From the NCBI GenBank assembly GCA_033763735.1, contig JANRJY010000031.1, forward strand, positions 26,815 to 90,814: a DNA stretch of 64,000 nucleotides, written 5' to 3'. Below are positions 54,543 through 63,630 of this stretch, in pieces. The position numbers and the translations under genes were made by a program. Source of the DNA: JANRJY01 sp033763735. Lineage in GTDB: Bacteria > Bacteroidota > Bacteroidia > Cytophagales > UBA9547. The number at the start of each line of letters is the position of its first letter. Position 1 is the stretch's first letter. The notes below the pieces were generated by a model, which was not told the DNA's origin, searched no databases, and saw only the letters and a program-made list of their open reading frames with translations.

Positions 54543-55758
54543 TTGACATCTTACTCATCCACTGCCAAGCAGGTAGCACTTCTATTTCTGCGCCATCTTT
54601 GGTAAACTTATCCGATTGATTCAGTGTAATTATTCGTCCATTGGTTAAGTTAAAGTACTTCATTGCCCTGAATAATCCATTTACCTCTCTATCCAGATTC
54701 ATGATATTCAAGTCGGCACATACTTGAAATACCTGTATGGGAACACCGTTTGCAGTTGTCAAAAAATCACATTCGCCTTCATTTTGAAAGTAATAGATAT
54801 TTTGGTGGTTTTGCCTTAAGTGCAAATACACCGCATTTTCCAACACATGACCTACGTTTTCAGAAAATGATATTTTATTCTGACGATGTAAGCCCAAATC
54901 CATAGCATATACTTTTTGTGGGTTTCTTATTTGCTTTTTATAGGAATAATCAAACAAAGGCACAAATTCAACCAAATAAGCATCAGCCAAAAAAGAAAAA
55001 TATGATAATAAGGTAGTGCTTGATTGAATGCCAAACATACCATTGAGGCTATTGGCCGATACCAATCCGCCTATGTTGGTAAGCAAGTACACTGCCAACT
55101 GTCGCAAACTATTGATATCTCTGAGTCCATGTCGGACTGCCACATCTCTAATTAAGATATCATCTAGCAAATCATTGAGGTATTTATCTATTTTGGTTCG
55201 CAAATAATCGGGCATGCCTCCTTTTTGCAAATAGTTTTTGAATGATTTTTCGCCAGATTCCAGCTTAAAATAAGTCAAAAATTCATTGTAACTGAATGGA
55301 AATAGCTCATACGATAAATGCCTCCCTGTGAGATGCGTACCCAGCTCTTTGCTTAGTAAGGATGCATTAGAGCCTGTGATAAAAACTTGGAAATCTTCTC
55401 TTAGCAATTGATTTGCAAATATTTCCCAGCCTTTTGCCAGTTGTATTTCGTCAAAAAACACACTTCTAGTTCTTCGCCTTTGAAGTTCGGTGTATAATCG
55501 TTCGAAATCTGATGTTTCGAAATTTGCCAGTCTTGGATCTTCAAAATTCAAAAACAAAGGCTTTTCGAGACTGTATTTTTTTTTCAATTGCAACAATAAA
55601 GTACTTTTACCACAGCGTCTTATCCCGGTGATGATGGTAGCAAAACCAAGAGCTGCCTCGACACTATTTATTTTATAGCGATCCACTCCTGTCGATTTTT
55701 TATCTAAAAACTCGCTTTGCGAGTCTATTACTCCTTCAAAAGTTTGCTGCAATATCAT
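54526..55758 (-). CDS. AAA ATPase with DUF4143
   Basis: 410 residues of the AAA_14/DUF4143 group common and mobile in bacteria: Walker A GIRRCGKSTLLLQL, Walker B RSVFFDEIQLA, arginine-type sensor in FITGSNASLLSKELG, then a winged-helix-like middle and a C-terminal DUF4143 nuclease-like domain (about 290-390, with FQNEGECDFLT and IQVFQVCADL). The function is unknown; a link to defence or mobility is only suspected. It lies inside a partial aspC duplication, and its last codons and stop come from aspC sequence. Confidence 0.88.
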   Translation of the reverse strand: MILQQTFEGVIDSQSEFLDKKSTGVDRYKINSVEAALGFATIITGIRRCGKSTLLLQLKKKYSLEKPLFLNFEDPRLANFETSDFERLYTELQRRRTRSVFFDEIQLAKGWEIFANQLLREDFQVFITGSNASLLSKELGTHLTGRHLSYELFPFSYNEFLTYFKLESGEKSFKNYLQKGGMPDYLRTKIDKYLNDLLDDILIRDVAVRHGLRDINSLRQLAVYLLTNIGGLVSANSLNGMFGIQSSTTLLSYFSFLADAYLVEFVPLFDYSYKKQIRNPQKVYAMDLGLHRQNKISFSENVGHVLENAVYLHLRQNHQNIYYFQNEGECDFLTTANGVPIQVFQVCADLNIMNLDREVNGLFRAMKYFNLTNGRIITLNQSDKFTKDGAEIEVLPAWQWMSKMSNVYKP

Positions 55759-56056
55759 TGCCCTGTATTTTTTTCATTCACAAAGTTAATTATCTTCCAA
55801 TATAAATGAACAATAATTTCTATTTTAATTAATAATTATTAACCATTATAAATGAATAATATCTACCATTGATAATGAGATATATTTTAAGAGAAATTAG
55901 ATATTGAGTTTATTTACCATCATTATAAGGGGCATATTTTAAGTAATTAAGATTATAAAAAAAATTCTTACAGTAACTGTGAGACTATTATTAAGTTTTG
56001 ATTCAATTAAAGTGGCAGGTGGTGACACCTGCCACAGATTTGTAATTAATTAAAAA
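55759..56056. other. AT-rich intergenic region
   Basis: About 300 bp between the ATPase start and the aspC end. AT-rich; the hairpin at 56012-56035 is the only structure seen. Confidence 0.4.
56012..56035. repeat. Perfect palindrome after aspC
   Basis: GTGGCAGGTG and CACCTGCCAC form a perfect 10-bp stem with the tetraloop GTGA. On the minus strand it follows aspC by about 20 bp, so it may be a terminator or a single REP-type unit. No long T-run follows. Confidence 0.55.
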
Positions 56057-57265
56057 TTATTTCAATTTTGCCAATCCTTCTTTAAGTCTTTTGGCTCCTT
56101 CAATAAGTTTGCTGTCAGCCGCAGCAAATGAAAGTCTGATACAGTTTTCGTATCCGAAAGCACTTCCTGGTACTGATGACAAATAAACACTATTCAATAA
56201 ATACATGCAGATTTCATCAGAATTTTTCAAGGTTTTTTCTCCATCTGATTTGCCGAAATATGCACTCACATCAGGGAAAAAATAAAATGCTCCCTTTGGC
56301 AAGTTTACTTTTAATCCGGGAATGTCTTTAAGCAATTGGTACATCATATCTCTACGTTTCAAGAATGTTTTGGTCATTTCGAAAGTTGGAGCAAGGTCGC
56401 TGGTAACACCTTCTAATGCTGCTTTTTGGGCAATAGAACAAGTGCCGGAAGTGATTTGACTTTGGATTTTGTCACAAGCATCAGCAATAGTTTTGCTTGC
56501 AGCCATATATCCAACTCTCCAACCGGTCATTGCGAATCCTTTGGAGAATCCATTAACAGTAACCACACGATCTTTGATTGCTTCAACTGAGCCTATGCTA
56601 AAGTGTGGTTCACCAAAGTTGATGTATTCGTATATTTCGTCAGCTATCACAAATATATTTTCATTTTCGGCAACTACTTTTGCAATTTCAAGCAATTCGC
56701 TTTTGCTGAATACAGTTCCTGTTGGATTGCATGGAGATGAGAACATAATAACTTTTGTTCTCTCTGTGATAGCAGCTCTCAGTTGATTAATTGTTGGTTT
56801 GAAATCCGTTTCGATACCACCGGTAAGTTCAACGACTACACCTTCGTTAAGTTTAACAAGTTCAGCATAGCTAACCCAATAAGGAGAATAAATAATCACT
56901 TCATCTCCGGGGTTAACCAATACGGCAAGTGCATTAGCTAATGATTGTTTTGCTCCTGTGGAAACGATTATATTTTCAGGTTTCCAATCAATATTGTTAT
57001 CACGTTTCAGTTTTTCGGCAATTCCTTTTCTAAGTTCAGGTATACCAGCCACGGGTGTGTAAAACGAGAAGCCATCTTCAATGGCCTTCATTCCTGCTTT
57101 TTTGATATGTGCGGGTGTTTGAAAGTCGGGTTCACCTAATGTTAAGTTCACTACGTCATGACCTTGATTAGCAAGTTCTCTGGCCTTTTTTGCCATTGCA
57201 ATAGTTGCTGATTCAGAAAGAGCGTTAATCCTGTCGGATAATATACTTGCAGTAAGCGTTGACAT
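56057..57265 (-). CDS. aspC: PLP-dependent aminotransferase, aspartate type
   Basis: A fold-type I aminotransferase of 402 residues that exchanges the amino group of aspartate or a related amino acid with a keto acid. Marks: LGEPDFQTPAHIK near the N-terminus, SPCNPTGTVF, the PLP-binding ADEIYEYINFG, the Schiff-base lysine in NGFSKGFAMTGWRVGY, and the C-terminal NCIRLSFA arginine that binds the substrate carboxylate. A diverged partial duplicate of its 3' end lies downstream behind an ATPase gene. Subgroup 1-beta features fit aspartate or prephenate use; the exact substrate is uncertain. Confidence 0.93.
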   Translation of the reverse strand: MSTLTASILSDRINALSESATIAMAKKARELANQGHDVVNLTLGEPDFQTPAHIKKAGMKAIEDGFSFYTPVAGIPELRKGIAEKLKRDNNIDWKPENIIVSTGAKQSLANALAVLVNPGDEVIIYSPYWVSYAELVKLNEGVVVELTGGIETDFKPTINQLRAAITERTKVIMFSSPCNPTGTVFSKSELLEIAKVVAENENIFVIADEIYEYINFGEPHFSIGSVEAIKDRVVTVNGFSKGFAMTGWRVGYMAASKTIADACDKIQSQITSGTCSIAQKAALEGVTSDLAPTFEMTKTFLKRRDMMYQLLKDIPGLKVNLPKGAFYFFPDVSAYFGKSDGEKTLKNSDEICMYLLNSVYLSSVPGSAFGYENCIRLSFAAADSKLIEGAKRLKEGLAKLK

Positions 57266-57295
57266 GTTTGTATCGAGTTTAAATGATAAAGGGCT

Positions 57296-57304
57296 GCAAA
57301 AATA
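57296..57304 (-). promoter_or_regulatory. -7 promoter box for aspC
   Basis: TATTTTTGC on the minus strand matches TAnnTTTGC, 31 bp before the ATG. Upstream at the right spacing is TTTT, one base off TTTG. Confidence 0.5.
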
Positions 57305-57359
57305 GTTAAATCAATAAGTTAAAAAAATGGAAATTTAGTAATTTGATTTTAAAGATGAA

Positions 57360-58808
57360 TTACTTTACCTCAAAACGCATAGGTTTTTTAGAGCCGGTTA
57401 CTTTCACAATGGGTTTCTCATTAATTTGGTAAAATTCAGGTGAAAGATCAATTTTATATATTCCTAAGTTATCAGTTTCCTGTGAATTCAAATAGGCATG
57501 AGTACCATCGGATGAAATTACAAAACTCTTATCGTCTGTTTTAGTGTTGATTTGCGATCCCAAATTGATAGGTTTTGTCCAGTTTTTCCAGGTATCATCC
57601 AATCGTTTAGTCATATATATATCATAACCTCCATAGCCAATATGACCTTTGGAACTGAAATATAAGGTAACACCATCTTTTGCTAAATATGGGTAATCTT
57701 CAGAGAAAGTGGTGTTAATTTGTTCGCCAAGATTAATTGATTTGCTCCATTTTCCGCTTTGGTCATCTTTTAAGCTTACATACAAATCCAAATCTCCAAA
57801 ACTGCGATCATCTTCTGCAGCAATTATTAATATATCTTGCTCATCGGTCATAAAAAAGTTTGAATGTTCATTGTTGTTGATGTAATCGGGTATTGCCACT
57901 TCTTTGGGTACCATCCATTTGCCCAATGAATCGGACTTGGTTATAGAAACACCTTCACCACCATACGAACCATCTGGTTTATATTTATTACCTACAAGCA
58001 AAAATGAACTTCCGGCTGAAGCTACATAGTTGTGTGACGAATTATTTAATGGAAAACCAATATTTTTAGGTTCATTCCATTTGCCGAGGTCATCAATATC
58101 GGCATACCAAATATCTTGACCATTATCTGAATTGGGGCATTCCTTAACAAAATAAACTCTCTGACCATTGGTGGATATTTTCGGGGCAAATATATAACAG
58201 CCATCTTTTTTAAAATCACCGTCAACACTTTGTTTAATGATTTTTCTTCCTGTGATGTCACCCTCAAATGCAGTTATTTCAAGAGGTTCATTCCAGTTGG
58301 CTAATCCAATTCCTTTGAGCAGGTTCCATTTGTTTATGAACATATGGTTAAAAGTAATTTCAAGTTCCATTATGGTACAGGCCTCAAAAAAAATATGGTA
58401 ATTATTGAATTTGACAATAGAGTTTTTCTCATTGAAAGTATACAAAATTTTCTCTCTGCCGTCTTCAAGTAATGCAGATACTTTTACAATAGTACCCGGA
58501 TTAAATACCCCTCCGAGTATCAACTGTTGTGCTTTGGTTGGGGTTGTATATCCAACACGTATTGTGTTTAGTTTTGAAGTGTTTTTGAACATAAGCAAAA
58601 ATCCTTCACAATATGGATCGTAATTAGAATAAAGATTTGTATCCGGATAAATGCTTGGTACGCCTATTGCAAAACTTGCTAAATTATTGTCTGATTCAAA
58701 TTTTTTTGTTTGCTTTAAAAGCATGGATGCCCAAGTAATTTCTTGTGCAAACAAGTTACAATTTATAAGCATGAATAATAAAAATACCCAAGCAATAATT
58801 CGTTTCAT
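57360..58808 (-). CDS. Secreted PD40 beta-propeller protein
   Basis: About 482 residues from the ATG at 58808 (MKRIIAWVFLLFMLINC); a TTG 6 bp upstream is less likely. Signal peptide, then a beta-rich N-terminal domain (about 30-190) unlike known folds, and a PD40/WD40-like propeller (about 190-460, blades such as FVKECPNSDNGQDIWYADID, YFSSKGHIGYGGYDIYMTK). The propeller blades closely resemble those of the OmpA-family protein at 36491, but no OmpA domain follows. It is probably periplasmic or outer-membrane associated. Confidence 0.82.
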   Translation of the reverse strand: MKRIIAWVFLLFMLINCNLFAQEITWASMLLKQTKKFESDNNLASFAIGVPSIYPDTNLYSNYDPYCEGFLLMFKNTSKLNTIRVGYTTPTKAQQLILGGVFNPGTIVKVSALLEDGREKILYTFNEKNSIVKFNNYHIFFEACTIMELEITFNHMFINKWNLLKGIGLANWNEPLEITAFEGDITGRKIIKQSVDGDFKKDGCYIFAPKISTNGQRVYFVKECPNSDNGQDIWYADIDDLGKWNEPKNIGFPLNNSSHNYVASAGSSFLLVGNKYKPDGSYGGEGVSITKSDSLGKWMVPKEVAIPDYINNNEHSNFFMTDEQDILIIAAEDDRSFGDLDLYVSLKDDQSGKWSKSINLGEQINTTFSEDYPYLAKDGVTLYFSSKGHIGYGGYDIYMTKRLDDTWKNWTKPINLGSQINTKTDDKSFVISSDGTHAYLNSQETDNLGIYKIDLSPEFYQINEKPIVKVTGSKKPMRFEVK

Positions 58809-58895
58809 TAACAATGTTTCAACGAGGTATTAATTTCAAACGAAATTAGTAAAAAAATGAGACGCTATTATTTTCAGATGAAAAATAAATTTTGA

Positions 58896-58904
58896 TAGCT
58901 TTGC
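58896..58904 (+). promoter_or_regulatory. Promoter -7 box for fumC
   Basis: TAGCTTTGC matches TAnnTTTGC exactly; TTTC at 58872-58875 (one off TTTG) lies 20 bases upstream. The ATG is 60 bp downstream. Confidence 0.6.
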
Positions 58905-58963
58905 AGATAATACAGTAACTTTTGCTATCAGTAATCAACAACTTTCAATACTAATTTACTAAC

Positions 58964-60361
58964 ATGGAATATCGCATAGAGAAGGACACAATGGGGGAAG
59001 TTAAAGTGCCAGCTGACAAATATTGGGGTGCCCAAACGGAACGATCGCGAAATAATTTTAAGATTGGTCCGGAAGGAAGTATGCCAAAGGAAATTATTTA
59101 TGCATTTGCCTATCTTAAAAAGGCTGCCGCTCAAGCCAATATGGAATTAGGGGCCTTGAGTAAAGAAAAATGTGATATGATTGGGAATGTGTGTGATGAG
59201 ATATTGGCACACAAACTCGATGATCAATTCCCGTTAGTTATATGGCAAACGGGTTCAGGAACACAAAGTAATATGAATGTAAATGAGGTAATCGCGTATA
59301 GAGCTCATGTAATTGCAGGTGGCAAACTAACAGATGAAAAAAAAGTACTTCATCCTAATGACGATGTAAACAAATCGCAATCAAGCAATGATACCTACCC
59401 AACAGCCATGCACATTGCCGCATATAAGTCTGTTGCTGAAATAACAATACCCGGAATGTTGCAATTAAGAAATACACTAGCAGCAAAGTCCAAAGAATTC
59501 AATTCATTTGTAAAAACTGGTCGGACTCATTTCATGGATGCCACACCCTTGACTTTAGGTCAGGAATTTTCAGGTTTTGTACAGCAACTTGATAATGGCA
59601 TTCGTGCACTTAAAAATGCACTTGAGATGGTTGCAGAATTGGCACTTGGTGGAACGGCTGTTGGAACGGGACTTAACACACCCAAAGGATATGATATACT
59701 TGTTGCCAAAAAAATAGCTTCTCTTACAGGATTGCCTTTTGTAACTGCTCCTAATAAGTTTGAGGCACTTGCAGCACATGATGCAATGGTAGAATTGAGT
59801 GGTGCTTTAAAAAGAGTAGCCGTTTCATGTATGAAAATTGCCAATGACATTCGTATGCTTAGCTCAGGTCCCAGAAGTGGAATTGGAGAAATAATTATTC
59901 CTGATAATGAACCCGGTTCATCAATTATGCCCGGTAAAGTTAACCCTACACAACCGGAAGCATTAACAATGGTAGCTGCACAAGTAATAGGCAATGATGT
60001 AGCGGTATCGATTGGCGGTTCAAATGGTCACTTTCAATTAAATGTATTTAAACCAGTAATTGCAGCTAATGTGCTTCAATCAGCTCGTTTATTAGGAGAT
60101 GCCTGTGTGTCGTTTAATGAAAAATGCGCTATCGGAATTATTCCAAATGTGGATACAATTAAAAAACATATGGAAAATTCGTTGATGCTGGTAACCGCAT
60201 TGAATACACATATTGGTTATGAGAACTCTGCGAAAATTGCCAAAAAAGCGCATAAAGAAAACAAAACACTGCGCGAAGCTGCCATTGAATTAGGTTTATT
60301 GACCAATGAGCAATTTGATCTTTGGGTGAAACCTGAAGATATGATTGGAAGTTTAAAGTAA
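58964..60361 (+). CDS. fumC: Class II fumarate hydratase
   Basis: Iron-free fumarase that interconverts fumarate and malate in the TCA cycle. 465 residues. The signature GSSIMPGKVNPTQPEAL (catalytic serine loop, near residue 320) and TGSGTQSNMNVNEVIA are visible, together with SSNDTYPTAMHIAA. It has its own promoter and precedes a small gene by 25 bp in the same direction. Confidence 0.97.
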   Translation: MEYRIEKDTMGEVKVPADKYWGAQTERSRNNFKIGPEGSMPKEIIYAFAYLKKAAAQANMELGALSKEKCDMIGNVCDEILAHKLDDQFPLVIWQTGSGTQSNMNVNEVIAYRAHVIAGGKLTDEKKVLHPNDDVNKSQSSNDTYPTAMHIAAYKSVAEITIPGMLQLRNTLAAKSKEFNSFVKTGRTHFMDATPLTLGQEFSGFVQQLDNGIRALKNALEMVAELALGGTAVGTGLNTPKGYDILVAKKIASLTGLPFVTAPNKFEALAAHDAMVELSGALKRVAVSCMKIANDIRMLSSGPRSGIGEIIIPDNEPGSSIMPGKVNPTQPEALTMVAAQVIGNDVAVSIGGSNGHFQLNVFKPVIAANVLQSARLLGDACVSFNEKCAIGIIPNVDTIKKHMENSLMLVTALNTHIGYENSAKIAKKAHKENKTLREAAIELGLLTNEQFDLWVKPEDMIGSLK

Positions 60362-60386
60362 TAACTCAAATTTAATTTTTAACGCC

Positions 60387-60836
60387 ATGGCAAAGAATAA
60401 TGCGCTTAATATTAGTAGGTTAGCTAAGTATAATTTTAAGTTTATTTCTATAGAGGAAGTTATACTTTTGGAATATTTTCTGAATTATTACCAGAAAAAT
60501 CAACTTTCAGAAATAGTGCCTTCAAGAATTGAAGCGGAAACCGGGATTAAAAGGAGCAGAATAGATAGCACCGTTTCTGATTTAAAAGAAAAAGGATTTG
60601 TTGATTCTAAAATCGAAAAATTCAGAACTTTTTATTCCATTGATATTGAAAAGATTATTAGCAGTTTGCCCAAACTATTTGTAAAGTCGAGCAAGTATAG
60701 TTACCAATATATTTATTTTGTCCAAAACCCGGGGGGATTTAAGAAGAAACCAGGAAGTAAAATTTCCAAAAAAGAAGCTGCAGGTAAACCTAAAACCAAA
60801 CAGGATATAGAACCAAAGCAGATGTCGTTGTTTTAG
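60387..60836 (+). CDS. Small winged-helix-like protein ending in a sliding-clamp motif
   Basis: 149 residues. Residues about 15-75 look like a helix-turn-helix or winged helix (LLEYFLNYYQKNQ, then ETGIKRSRIDSTVSDLKEKGFVDS, as in MarR-type N-termini). The tail is basic and proline/lysine-rich, and the very C-terminus is QMSLF. This matches the QL[SD]LF clamp-binding motif of DNA polymerases and repair proteins that dock on the beta sliding clamp. It follows fumC by 25 bp. I do not recognise the family; a role in DNA transactions is an inference from these two features. Confidence 0.7.
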   Translation: MAKNNALNISRLAKYNFKFISIEEVILLEYFLNYYQKNQLSEIVPSRIEAETGIKRSRIDSTVSDLKEKGFVDSKIEKFRTFYSIDIEKIISSLPKLFVKSSKYSYQYIYFVQNPGGFKKKPGSKISKKEAAGKPKTKQDIEPKQMSLF

Positions 60837-60865
60837 AATTAGTTATCCAATCACATTTTTAACAA

Positions 60866-60896
60866 TTTGTGGATGATTACTTCAATCATTCCTTTG
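60866..60896 (+). promoter_or_regulatory. Promoter of the gene at 60942
   Basis: TTTG at 60866-60869 and TTCCTTTG at 60889-60896 (one base off TAnnTTTG) with a 19-base spacer, 45 bp before the ATG. Confidence 0.5.
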
Positions 60897-60941
60897 CTTT
60901 TTTCGTATTTCTTCTAAATTTACCAAAGAAATTATACTAAC

Positions 60942-62354
60942 ATGAATAAGCAAGTCCTTGGTGTTAAGCAAAAAGCGCTTCAAATTAATCTGGATAAAAA
61001 AACGTATGGATCTTTTGCCGAAATTGGGGCAGGGCAGGAAGTAGCTGCACATTTTTTCAAAGCAGGTGCTGCATCCATGACGGTGGCCAAAACGATGTCT
61101 GCTTACGATATGACTTTTTCGGATGCCATTTATGGCGCAGAAGAAAGTGGACGTTATGTAGTTGAGTCCCGATTGCTCAAAATGCTTGCTAAGGAATATT
61201 CATTACTGGAGATTCGACTTAACGAAAAAAGAGGCGCTGATACACACTTCTTTTCTTATGCCAATACATTAACAACGATTAGTTACGACAAAACCCGATT
61301 GGGTCACGGTTGGATGGGTGTACGTTTTCAATTGCATCCGCTTTCCGAACCCAACGAATGTATCATTCACTTTAACTTGCTAGACAATGATGCAATACTA
61401 CAACAACATGCCGTAGGTGTATTAGGTGTAAATTTGATATTTGCTTGTCTTTATCGCCATGAGAATCCGGAGGATTTGATTTTGACTCTGATGGAAGAGC
61501 TTGCCAACGATCGGGTGGAAATAGATATGTTCCGAATTGAAGGTCCTGACTTTAAGCATATTGACAATCGATTAACAAGTTTGCTATTAGTAAAACACAA
61601 ATTTACACCTGCAGCTTTATTCAATCCGGAAGGACAAGTATTGCAAGCTTCTGATTTCTTTTACAAAAAAGATATTATTGCATATCGTGGGCGTTTCCGA
61701 CCATTTACTTTGGTTAATAAAGATATGTATGAGAAAGGAATTGACCAATTTGAGGCGGAAGAACATGTAGACAAAGACAATCTGGTAAAAGTAGCCGAAC
61801 TCACTTTGCACAATTTACAATCGGCAAGCGAAAGCAAAGAAATTAATTTGAAGGACTTTTTGGATAGAGCCGATTTATTGTGTTCGCAAGGGTATACCGT
61901 ATTGGTTTCAGATTATCAAGGATACTATCGATTGGCAGGGTATTTTAGCACGTTTACCAAAAGACATATTGGTATTATACTTGGTATGTTCAATTTGGTT
62001 GATATTTTCAATGAAGATTTCTATAAAAAACTACCCGGAGGCATATTAGGCGCATTTTCAAGTTTGTTTGCACCCAATGTTAAGCTCTATGTGTACCCAA
62101 TCAAACGTAAGGACGGTACTTTTTGGAACTGTCATAATTTTGAGGCACCTGCCAATTTGAAATATCTTTATCAACATTTAATTGAGAATAATAAAATTGA
62201 AGACATTAGTAATTATGATGAAAGTATATTGGACATCACCTCCGACAATGTATACAAAATGATATCAGAAGGTCAACCCAATTGGGAACATTTGGTGCCG
62301 GAAGAAGTAGCAAAAGTGATTAAATCGCAGAAGTTATTTGGGTATAAGGAGTAG
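60942..62354 (+). CDS. Conserved protein of unknown function
   Basis: 470 residues, no signal peptide or membrane helix. Conserved-looking parts are the N-terminal QINLDKKTYGSFAEIGAGQEVAAHFF (given in two pieces: the lysine-rich start and the GAGQEVAAHF segment), SAYDMTFSDAIYGAEESGRYV, and KLPGGILGAFSSLF near the end. I recall this as a widespread bacterial family often mislabelled as TonB-dependent receptor or nicotinate-nucleotide adenylyltransferase, which nothing here supports. It has its own promoter. Confidence 0.8.
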   Translation: MNKQVLGVKQKALQINLDKKTYGSFAEIGAGQEVAAHFFKAGAASMTVAKTMSAYDMTFSDAIYGAEESGRYVVESRLLKMLAKEYSLLEIRLNEKRGADTHFFSYANTLTTISYDKTRLGHGWMGVRFQLHPLSEPNECIIHFNLLDNDAILQQHAVGVLGVNLIFACLYRHENPEDLILTLMEELANDRVEIDMFRIEGPDFKHIDNRLTSLLLVKHKFTPAALFNPEGQVLQASDFFYKKDIIAYRGRFRPFTLVNKDMYEKGIDQFEAEEHVDKDNLVKVAELTLHNLQSASESKEINLKDFLDRADLLCSQGYTVLVSDYQGYYRLAGYFSTFTKRHIGIILGMFNLVDIFNEDFYKKLPGGILGAFSSLFAPNVKLYVYPIKRKDGTFWNCHNFEAPANLKYLYQHLIENNKIEDISNYDESILDITSDNVYKMISEGQPNWEHLVPEEVAKVIKSQKLFGYKE

Positions 62355-62394
62355 CTTAATTTGACAACTTTTTTATAGTTGTCAAATCATAGAC

Positions 62395-62475
62395 TCAAAT
62401 CGCAGCGAAGAATCTAAAAATGTGGTCAATTATCTAAAACTTGGGACTCATCGTTCTTCGGAGTGACAATGAAAA
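62395..62475. repeat. Palindromic repeat of the GATTCTTCG type
   Basis: On the minus strand it contains ATTGTCACTCCGAAGAACGA and, 50 bases on, AGATTCTTCGCTGCG, the inverted halves of a dispersed repeat I recall in many Bacteroidota genomes. It lies between two same-direction genes. Confidence 0.5.
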
Positions 62476-62529
62476 CTGGGTTTCGTTGTTGTCTAATTTT
62501 GTTAATGTATTTATTTACAAATTCTATTT

Positions 62530-62560
62530 TTTGACTCTTTCTCAAAAATGACCACTTTTG
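62530..62560 (+). promoter_or_regulatory. Promoter of trpS
   Basis: TTTG at 62530-62533 and CACTTTTG at 62553-62560 (one base off TAnnTTTG) with a 19-base spacer, 20 bp before the ATG. Confidence 0.5.
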
Positions 62561-62580
62561 CCAAATAATCACGAACCTAC

Positions 62581-63552
62581 ATGGCACGAATACTTACGGG
62601 CATACAAAGTAGTGGCAAGCCACACTTGGGCAATATATTAGGTGCAATATCACCTGCCATTGCATTATCAGAGAAACCCGGCAATCAATCTTTTTTGTTT
62701 ATCGCTGATTTACACGCACTTACAACAGTTCGCAACCCTGATTTGTTACGGTCAAATACACAAGCAGTAGCGGCTGCATGGTTGGCATTTGGATTCAATA
62801 CCGATAAAAATTTGCTTTATCGACAATCCGATATACCCATTGTAACGGAACTTGCCTGGTTATTGGGCTGCCTTACGCCATATCCAATGCTTGCAAATGC
62901 ACATTCGTTTAAAGACAAGTCTGAAAGACTGGCTGATGTAAATGCTGGCCTTTTTACCTATCCGGTATTAATGGCATGCGATATATTGTTATATGATGGA
63001 GAAATAGTTCCTGTTGGCAAAGACCAAATTCAGCATTTGGAAATGGCTCGTGATATAGCCGAAAAATTTAATAATACTTATGGAAATTTGTTTACCATAC
63101 CTAAAGCCCAGGTGAACGAACAATTGATGACTATTCCAGGTACAGATGGTCAAAAAATGAGTAAGTCGTACAATAATACGATTGATATATTTTTGCCTGA
63201 AAAAGAATTGAAGAAAAATGTAATGTCCATCGTTACGGACTCTACACCACTAGAAGAACCTAAAAACCCCGATACTTGTAATGTATTCAAGTTATATGAA
63301 TTGCTTGCTGAAACGTCACAAACTGAAGATTTACGGAAAAAATATTTGGCAGGAGGATTTGGTTATGGACATGCCAAACAAACTTTATTTGAACTGATCA
63401 TGAACAAATTCCAAAATGAAAGAAATATTTTCACCGAATACATGAATAATTCAGAATTATTGGAACAAAAGCTTACTTTAGGGGCACAAAAAGCTACAGC
63501 AATTGCTGAGGCCAAAATTATACAAGTTAGAAAAGCTGTTGGACTGAAATAG
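62581..63552 (+). CDS. trpS: Tryptophanyl-tRNA synthetase
   Basis: Class I synthetase charging tRNA-Trp. 323 residues, normal length. HIGH-type motif PHLGN (residues about 14-18), QIQHLEMARDIAE, and KMSKSYNNTI are all visible. It stands alone behind its own promoter; a CTCCC repeat and a foreign-looking SMC fragment follow. Confidence 0.97.
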   Translation: MARILTGIQSSGKPHLGNILGAISPAIALSEKPGNQSFLFIADLHALTTVRNPDLLRSNTQAVAAAWLAFGFNTDKNLLYRQSDIPIVTELAWLLGCLTPYPMLANAHSFKDKSERLADVNAGLFTYPVLMACDILLYDGEIVPVGKDQIQHLEMARDIAEKFNNTYGNLFTIPKAQVNEQLMTIPGTDGQKMSKSYNNTIDIFLPEKELKKNVMSIVTDSTPLEEPKNPDTCNVFKLYELLAETSQTEDLRKKYLAGGFGYGHAKQTLFELIMNKFQNERNIFTEYMNNSELLEQKLTLGAQKATAIAEAKIIQVRKAVGLK

Positions 63553-63593
63553 TAAAAAATCAATTTCAATAAATCAATTTCTTGTAAGCACAA

Positions 63594-63628
63594 AAAGTCC
63601 TCCCCTTGGGGAGGATTTAGGTGGGGCT
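63594..63628. repeat. CTCCC-type palindromic repeat, copy 4
   Basis: AAAGTCCTCCCC/GGGGAGGATTTAGGTGGGGCT, the same unit as at 6363, 6842 and 11845. It lies exactly at the junction between AT-rich native DNA and the GC-richer SMC fragment. Confidence 0.7.
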
Positions 63629-63630
63629 GG

